Source of the DNA: Microbacterium oleivorans
GTDB lineage: Bacteria; Actinomycetota; Actinomycetes; Actinomycetales; Microbacteriaceae
Assembly (NCBI RefSeq): GCF_023715745.1
Contig: NZ_JAMBOV010000004.1
Coordinates: 248,001 to 312,000, forward strand
Direction: 5' to 3'
Length of the DNA: 64,000 nucleotides
Shown here: positions 58,813 to 64,000 of the stretch, piece by piece
Layout: each line of letters opens with the position of its first letter
Position numbering within the stretch: position 1 is the first letter of the stretch
Program-made: the position numbers and the translations under genes
The notes under the pieces: model-generated
Told to the model about the DNA's origin: nothing
What the model saw: only the letters and a program-made list of their open reading frames with translations
Database searches by the model: none

Positions 58813-59805
58813 GTGCGAGCACGACACCTCCTTCCCACCGTCGCCGCGGCGCTGCTCGTGCTGATCGGCGCCGCCGGGTGCTCAGCGTCGGCTCCGACAG
58901 CGTCGGCGCCGGCGTGCCCGACGGCCGTGCGTGTCGTGGGCCCGTCGATGGAGGACCTCCAACGAGCCGTCGACGCGGCCGCGCCGGGCGACGCGCTGCG
59001 CCTGGCGGACACCACCTACTCGGGCCGGCTCGTGATCAGCGCCTCGGGATCGGTGGCGGCGCCCATCGTCCTCTGCGGATCGCCGCAGGCGCGCATCGAC
59101 GGAGGGGACTCGACGACGGGATACGCCCTGCACGTCGACAGCGCGTCCCACTGGCGCATCTCGGGTTTCGCGGTCACGGGCGCGTCGAAGGGGATCGTGG
59201 CCGACGCGGCATCCGACATCGTCTTCGACCGTCTCGTCGTCGAGGACATCGGTGAAGAGGGAATACACCTGCGAGCCGGCACAACCGACAGCACCGTCTC
59301 GAACTCGACCGTGCGTCGCACCGGGACGGTCACCCCCGAGTACGGCGAGGGTCTCTATGTCGGGTCGGCGGAGTCCAACTGGTGCCGGTACACGGCGTGC
59401 GAACCCGATCGCAGCGACCGCAACCGGCTGATCGGCAACACCGTCTCGGACACGACGGCGGAGGCGATCGACATCAAGGAGGGCAGCTCGGACGGCGTCG
59501 TCGACGCGAACACCCTGACCCTGTCAGCGACAGCCGTAGTCGACTCGGCGGTGGACGTGAAGGGCAACGACTGGCGGGTCGTGGACAACCGGGTGACCTC
59601 GACGGGCATCGGCATCCAGGTGCAGCAGGTGTCCGACGGGTGGGGACAGCGCGCCCTGATCGAGGGCAACACCATCGACGCGGCCGCCGACGCCTACGCG
59701 ATCGACGTCGTCGGCGCGGCCCGCACTCAGGGCGCCGTCATCCGCTGCGACAACCGCACGGCGGGCGGCGCCGCCGTCCGCGCCAGCCTCGCCTGCACTC
59801 CCTGA
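58813..59805 (+). CDS. Secreted beta-helix lipoprotein
   Basis: 330 aa. A short signal sequence ends with lipobox LIGAAGC (Cys ~23). The mature part is a right-handed parallel beta-helix: recurring short strands with N/D-rich turns (for example NSTVRRTGTVTPEYGEGLYV and NRLIGNTVSDTTAEAIDIKE), as in pectate lyases, alginate epimerases and polysaccharide-processing proteins. GTG 58813 is chosen to start the signal peptide; the longer frame upstream lacks one. No specific catalytic set was recognised. It probably binds, cleaves or epimerises the polymer made by the neighbouring GT2. Confidence 0.75.
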   Translation: MRARHLLPTVAAALLVLIGAAGCSASAPTASAPACPTAVRVVGPSMEDLQRAVDAAAPGDALRLADTTYSGRLVISASGSVAAPIVLCGSPQARIDGGDSTTGYALHVDSASHWRISGFAVTGASKGIVADAASDIVFDRLVVEDIGEEGIHLRAGTTDSTVSNSTVRRTGTVTPEYGEGLYVGSAESNWCRYTACEPDRSDRNRLIGNTVSDTTAEAIDIKEGSSDGVVDANTLTLSATAVVDSAVDVKGNDWRVVDNRVTSTGIGIQVQQVSDGWGQRALIEGNTIDAAADAYAIDVVGAARTQGAVIRCDNRTAGGAAVRASLACTP

Positions 59806-59926
59806 TCGCGTCGTCTGTCGCGCGCAGGAGCGCCGAACCGCTACGCTGTGCCCCAACCGACCGCCGACCCGAAAGGCGGTCGAGGCTCGCCGACCCCGAG
59901 CGGTGGAGCCGTACTGGGGGACGGTC

Positions 59927-61171
59927 ATGCCTGCCGAGTGGGTGTCATACGTCTGGTGGGTGCTGCCCTTCGGCATCTTCGGCGTGGTGTCGTGGGGCTA
60001 CTGGGCGATCCGCAAGGTCCTGTCGGCGACCGCCCGGCCGGTCGTCAACGACTTCCGGACGACGACCACCGTCGTGGTGCCGTCGTTCCGCGAGGACCCG
60101 GACGTCCTGGTGCGGTGTCTCGGTACCTGGGTCGCGCAAAGACCGACGCGCATCATCATCGTCCTCGACACCGAGGACACGGAGGCCCAGGGGCGCATCG
60201 AGGCCCTGAAGTATCCGACCGTCGAGGTCGTCATGTTCGAGCATCACGGCAAGCGGTCCGCGCTCGGGCACGGAATGCGGATGGTCGACACGGAGCTCGT
60301 CATCTTCGCCGACTCCGACACGTCGTGGGAGGAGGGACTGCACGACGCCGTGCAGATGCCGTTCATCGACCCGTCGGTCGGCGCCGTCTCCACCCGTCAG
60401 AACGTGTACCGCCCGCGCAGCAGTGTGTGGCGTCGGGTCGCCGACTGGATCATCGACCTCCGCTACACCGACTACGCACCCGCGATGGGACGTTTCGGTG
60501 GTGTCATCTGCGCCTCGGGACGCACCGCCGCCTACCGGACGAGCGTCATCGTGCCGCAGGTCGAGAAGCTCGAGCGCGAGATGTTCTTCGGGCGTCAGTG
60601 CATCGCCGGTGACGACGGGCGGATGACGTGGCTCGTCCTCTCCCAGGGGTTCCGTGTGACGCATCAGGACAGCGCCCGTGCGCTCTCGATGTTCCCCGGC
60701 ACCTTCCGCGCCTTCGTCAAGCAGCGCGTGCGGTGGAGCCGCAACTCGTACCGCTGCTATCTGACCGCGATCGGCAGGGGGTGGGTGTTCAAGGTCCCGC
60801 TGATCTCGCAGATCGCGATGATGCAGATCCTCTTCACGCCGGTCACGATGTTCACCGCGCTCGCCTACGTCGTCCTGGCCGTGCGCTCCGAGCATCCGAT
60901 CCCGGCCCTGCTCGTCGCCGTCATCTGGACGGTTGTCGGTCGCGGCATCCGCGGCTTCTCCCACCTATGGCGCCGGCCGGAGGACATCGTCATCCTGCCC
61001 CTCGTGACGGCGATGATCATCCTCGTCGCGCTTCCCATCAAGACGTTCGCGCTGTTCACGATGAACAAGCAGGGATGGTTGACCCGCTCGGCCACCACGC
61101 GCGGCGGCGAAGGTCAGACGGAGGCGAGCCTCTCCGGAGCGCCCGAGGCCGAGAGGGCGGCGGCCTCGTGA
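59927..61171 (+). CDS. Hyaluronan/chitin-synthase-like GT2 membrane synthase
   Basis: 414 aa. One membrane helix at ~7-27, a GT-A domain (45-285) and a C-terminal hydrophobic region (~290-380). Processive synthase signatures are present: VVPSFREDPDVLV, HHGKRSALGHGMR, DSD (129-131), GDDGRMT (228-234) and KQRVRW (265-270) followed by SRNSYR, the arrangement seen in HasA and chitin synthases. ATG 59927 follows GGGGGA. Its stop overlaps the next GTG. With UDP-glucose dehydrogenase downstream, a uronic-acid-containing polymer such as a hyaluronan- or alginate-like chain is plausible; the product is not proven. Confidence 0.87.
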   Translation: MPAEWVSYVWWVLPFGIFGVVSWGYWAIRKVLSATARPVVNDFRTTTTVVVPSFREDPDVLVRCLGTWVAQRPTRIIIVLDTEDTEAQGRIEALKYPTVEVVMFEHHGKRSALGHGMRMVDTELVIFADSDTSWEEGLHDAVQMPFIDPSVGAVSTRQNVYRPRSSVWRRVADWIIDLRYTDYAPAMGRFGGVICASGRTAAYRTSVIVPQVEKLEREMFFGRQCIAGDDGRMTWLVLSQGFRVTHQDSARALSMFPGTFRAFVKQRVRWSRNSYRCYLTAIGRGWVFKVPLISQIAMMQILFTPVTMFTALAYVVLAVRSEHPIPALLVAVIWTVVGRGIRGFSHLWRRPEDIVILPLVTAMIILVALPIKTFALFTMNKQGWLTRSATTRGGEGQTEASLSGAPEAERAAAS

Positions 61172-63435
61172 CAGTCCCCGAGCAGCCACCCGTCATCTCG
61201 GCCGAGGAACGCGGCGAGACCTCCGTGCACCGAACGGTCGTGACCCGCACCGTCATGGTGCTGCTGACCGTCGCGCTCGCCGTCGGGATCGTGGTCGCGT
61301 CGAACCTCGTCGGAAGGGTCCCGCTGCCCTGGTCCGACCCGGGAGCGGACGCCGGTGCCCCGACCCCCCGCGCGTCGGCGTCGCCCGCGCCGAGCCCACA
61401 AGCATCCGATGCGGCCGAGTCGGAATCCCTCCTGCTCGACGTGCTCAAGGGCACCGGCGTGATGCCGACAGCCACCCCGACTCCGACGTCGGCTGCGGGA
61501 GGCGAGACCTGGCAGGAGGACGGTGCGGAGCGCATCCGTGCGTCCGAGGAGGAGATGATCGCGAAGCTCACGGACGCGGCCATCGGCGACATGATCCGCG
61601 CCGGGTGGGACAACCCCCTCCTGAAGAAGATGGGCATCGTCGTGCTCGATCCCCGTGCCGAGCCTTATGGACTCACCGACCTCGTCGCACTGCGAGCGCT
61701 GCGAGCCATGGGGGACGACACATACGATCTCGCGCAGTCGGTGGTGGTGCGGGCGGGCGCCACGTTGAAGGTCGACGCCCCCGGCCGCACCATCAGGATC
61801 CTCAGCACGAAGACGGGCTTCAGTCAGATCATCGGGTGGGGCGGCAACATCGTCTTGAACGGCTCAGAGAAGAAGCCGCTCCGCGTCACGTCGTGGGACA
61901 CCGCCACGGACGCGCCGGACGCGGACCTCAGCGACGGGCGCGGCTACGTCCTGGCTCGGAACGGAACGCTCAGCGCCGCGTACACCCAGTTCTCGGATCT
62001 CGGCTTCTGGAGCGGCCGGACCGGAGGGGTCGCCGTCGTGGCCACCGAGCCGGGCCTGGCGAGGGCGACCTTCGTCGACACGACGCACACCCGCCTCGCA
62101 TTCGGCGTCTACCTGTCGGGGGTGCTCGGCGCGACGATCGACGGCATGACCGTCGACGCCCCGCTCATGTCGGGGATCACCGTGACCGGAGGATCAGCGG
62201 TCGTCCGCATCGCGGACGCTGTGGTCGGCGACGCCGGCGGGGACGGCATCGTCGTCAACCGCGAGACCTCCAGTGTGGCGATCGTCGACACCACCGTCAG
62301 TCATGCCGACGGCGTGGGTGTCCGGATCGCAGGCGCGCCGCGCGCCACGGGGCCCAACGCCGGGGGAGCGAGCACCTACGTCATGGCCGACTTCCTCCTC
62401 GAAGGGGTGACCGCCCTCGACAACCGCACGGGAGGGGTCCTCATCGACGGCGGCAACGGCGTCACCGTGAAGGACCTGACCACCAACGGCGTGGCCGGCG
62501 GACTGCGGATCGTCGGCCCCGCCCATACGGTCGAGGTCACCGACTCGACGCTGGTGTCGACCGGCGGCATCCCGCTGCGCCTTGAAGGGGACGTCGGCGA
62601 CGCGACGGTGACGACCTCGCGGATGAAGGGGCCGGTCACCGGCGTCGAGCTCCGCGGCGTGCGTGTCGAGCTGCGCGGCAACACCATCACCGTCGGCGAG
62701 GGGCAGGGGGTGTCGGTGAGCGACGACGCACACCTCGTCCTCTCCGCCAACCGGATCCGCGGACTCGGTGAGACGCCGGTGCGCGCCGAGGACGGCGCGA
62801 GCGTCACGCAGCGTTTCGTCGATACGTCGGCGTGGAGCTATCGCCCGGCCCTGCTGCTGTGGCTGAACCACCACCCGATGGGGTGGCTCTGGCTGCTCGT
62901 GCTCCTCATCCCGGCCGTCGGTCTCCCCTTCGCGATCGTCCGTCGACGTCGCCGCGCCGAACTGCGCGGTCTGCTCGAGGACGCGATCGTCCAGTACGGC
63001 CGCCGGCAGATCGAGCTCTACGGGCCGGATGCCAGCGCCTCTGTCGTCGAGGAAGACCGTGAACCCGTCCTCGTCGCGGCGGCTCCGCAGGCCCACCCGC
63101 ACCCGACGACCGCCCAGCCGGTCGTCGCACGTGCGCCCGTCCCCGAGATCGGCGCGCCGATCACGATCAACGGCGTCCCGGTCTCCGAATGGCCCGAGAC
63201 GCCGCACCGCGGACATCGGCCCGTGACCCCGAGGTCGCTGCGCGATCTGCGCGAGGTGCTACCGGCGCAGGCTTTCACCTCGCCCCAGCAGTTCGCCGTC
63301 GCCGCCGTCCTCGAAGCGGGATATCCGGTCTTCGATGTCGCGCGGCTCTTCCGCGTCCCCGCCTGGCGCCTCGAGAGCTGGGTCGAGGAGACGCTGGCCG
63401 CCCCACCCGCGCGCGCGGCGGTCCGCCGGCGATGA
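61168..63435 (+). CDS. Two-TM extracellular beta-helix protein with a cytoplasmic HTH-like tail
   Basis: 755 aa. TM1 lies at 28-47, a Pro/Ser/Ala spacer at 55-100, a long extracellular right-handed beta-helix at ~190-555 (Asn/Gly/Val-rich short repeats), TM2 at 572-591 and an Arg-rich stop-transfer. The ~160-residue cytoplasmic tail ends in TPRSLRDLR ... FAVAAVLEAGY ... DVARLFR ... WVEE (688-741), shared with the protein at 57972. GTG 61168 overlaps the synthase stop (GTGA), so the two are co-translated. It may sense or handle the growing polymer outside while signalling, or tethering, inside. No matching named family was recognised. Confidence 0.78.
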   Translation: MTVPEQPPVISAEERGETSVHRTVVTRTVMVLLTVALAVGIVVASNLVGRVPLPWSDPGADAGAPTPRASASPAPSPQASDAAESESLLLDVLKGTGVMPTATPTPTSAAGGETWQEDGAERIRASEEEMIAKLTDAAIGDMIRAGWDNPLLKKMGIVVLDPRAEPYGLTDLVALRALRAMGDDTYDLAQSVVVRAGATLKVDAPGRTIRILSTKTGFSQIIGWGGNIVLNGSEKKPLRVTSWDTATDAPDADLSDGRGYVLARNGTLSAAYTQFSDLGFWSGRTGGVAVVATEPGLARATFVDTTHTRLAFGVYLSGVLGATIDGMTVDAPLMSGITVTGGSAVVRIADAVVGDAGGDGIVVNRETSSVAIVDTTVSHADGVGVRIAGAPRATGPNAGGASTYVMADFLLEGVTALDNRTGGVLIDGGNGVTVKDLTTNGVAGGLRIVGPAHTVEVTDSTLVSTGGIPLRLEGDVGDATVTTSRMKGPVTGVELRGVRVELRGNTITVGEGQGVSVSDDAHLVLSANRIRGLGETPVRAEDGASVTQRFVDTSAWSYRPALLLWLNHHPMGWLWLLVLLIPAVGLPFAIVRRRRRAELRGLLEDAIVQYGRRQIELYGPDASASVVEEDREPVLVAAAPQAHPHPTTAQPVVARAPVPEIGAPITINGVPVSEWPETPHRGHRPVTPRSLRDLREVLPAQAFTSPQQFAVAAVLEAGYPVFDVARLFRVPAWRLESWVEETLAAPPARAAVRRR

Positions 63436-63544
63436 CGCAGCCACGACACCTCAGGACCGACCCGCGAAAAATGACCGTCATCGGAATCTGGTAGACACGA
63501 CCGGGGCGCTGACGACACGGCGCCGTTGTGGAGGGACTCTTTCA

Positions 63545-64000
63545 ATGCGACTTTCTGTCATCGGATGCGGCTACCTGGGGGCCGTGCACGCCGCCGCAAT
63601 GGCCTCCATCGGCCACGAGGTGGTCGGTATAGACGTCGACGAGCGCAAGATCGCCTCGCTCGCCGCCGGCGAGGCCCCGTTCTTCGAGCCCGGCCTGTCC
63701 GAGATCCTCGCCGAAGGCATCGCCTCGGGTCGCCTGTCATTCTCGACCGACTTCGCCGCTGCGGCCGGTGCCAAGGTCCACTTCGTCGGTGTCGGGACAC
63801 CGCAGGTCAAGGGCGGCTACGCCGCCGACCTCACCTACGTCAATGCGGCCGTCGACGCGCTGCTGCCGCACCTGTCCGAGGGTGACATCGTCGCGGGCAA
63901 GTCGACCGTGCCCGTCGGCACCGCCGCATCCCTCGCCCCCCGCGTGAGCGCGACCGGCGCCACCCTCGTGTGGAACCCCGAATTCCTCCGCGAGGGCTTC
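63545..64000 (+). CDS. UDP-glucose 6-dehydrogenase (partial, 5' part)
   Basis: The first 152 residues; the gene runs past the window end. The N-terminal Rossmann motif IGCGYLGAVHAAAMASIGHE, then GIDVDERKI, FEPGLSEIL, FVGVGTPQ, KSTVPVGT and NPEFLREGF match the UDP-glucose/GDP-mannose dehydrogenase family, closest to UDP-glucose dehydrogenase. It oxidises UDP-glucose to UDP-glucuronate with NAD, supplying uronic acid to the synthase encoded upstream. GGAGGGA lies 8 nt before the ATG. The catalytic Cys lies beyond the window. Confidence 0.9.
   Translation, partial: MRLSVIGCGYLGAVHAAAMASIGHEVVGIDVDERKIASLAAGEAPFFEPGLSEILAEGIASGRLSFSTDFAAAAGAKVHFVGVGTPQVKGGYAADLTYVNAAVDALLPHLSEGDIVAGKSTVPVGTAASLAPRVSATGATLVWNPEFLREGF

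Noticed and set aside
1..64000. Prophage, insertion sequence, integron, CRISPR array, tRNA or rRNA
   Set aside because: No integrase, transposase, terminase, regularly spaced repeats or tRNA/rRNA-like cloverleaf or conserved sequence was recognised on either strand.

Overview
The window is very GC-rich, with ATG/GTG/TTG starts, actinobacterial gene content and a rplM-rpsI-glmM ... coaA ... glmS backbone. It suggests a chromosome of a Microbacterium-like Microbacteriaceae. The genus is an inference. No rRNA, tRNA, CRISPR array, insertion sequence or phage module was seen, and no gap between genes exceeds 300 bases.

Region 1 (1-6544): the end of one envelope protein and a paralogous lipoprotein, a membrane GT2 glycan synthase with a Trp/Gln/Pro-rich N-terminus, an OmpR-type regulator with a long Gln/Pro linker, a membrane-anchored GH6 cellulase, an endonuclease/exonuclease/phosphatase protein and a small exported protein. 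Region 2 (6639-19153, mostly minus strand): a signalling and chain-control block of an exopolysaccharide (EPS) locus. It holds a DUF4012 protein, a degenerate GGDEF membrane protein paired with a PAS histidine kinase, a WbaP-type initiating sugar-phosphate transferase, a MASE1 kinase divergent from a stand-alone receiver, an atypical kinase-like membrane protein and a Wzz/BY-kinase. Region 3 (19409-29966): the variable EPS part, visibly less GC-rich: five glycosyltransferases, a hexapeptide acyltransferase, a Wzy-like polymerase, a Wzx-like flippase and two pyruvyl transferases. The product is predicted to be a pyruvylated, probably acylated, heteropolysaccharide made by the Wzx/Wzy route.

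Region 4 (30140-32452): housekeeping rplM-rpsI-glmM. Region 5 (32523-40755): an oligopeptide-type ABC transporter, a PadR regulator, an isochorismatase-family hydrolase and an MFS exporter. Near-identical tandem TACTGTT elements lie upstream of the transporter and in the hydrolase/exporter divergent promoter, which suggests one PadR regulon. Region 6 (40828-55957): accessory and general genes: two acyltransferase-3 proteins, a glutamate-cysteine ligase family enzyme, CsbD, a second atypical kinase-like protein, a GMC oxidoreductase with an unusual hydrolase/small-subunit fusion, an SDR, Ppx/GppA, a GH5-CBM cellulase, coaA, VanZ and a CAP-domain protein.

Region 7 (56120-64000): glmS followed by what looks like a second, synthase-dependent polysaccharide locus. 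It has a hyaluronan/chitin-synthase-like GT2, a secreted beta-helix lipoprotein, a two-TM beta-helix protein and a UDP-glucose dehydrogenase cut by the window end. The two-TM beta-helix protein and the proline-rich protein beside glmS end in the same ~55-residue helix-turn-helix-like domain. This is the most novel-looking feature. A recurring layout, a -10-like TAnnnT ending 6-7 nt before the start codon, suggests many leaderless mRNAs and was used to choose several starts.
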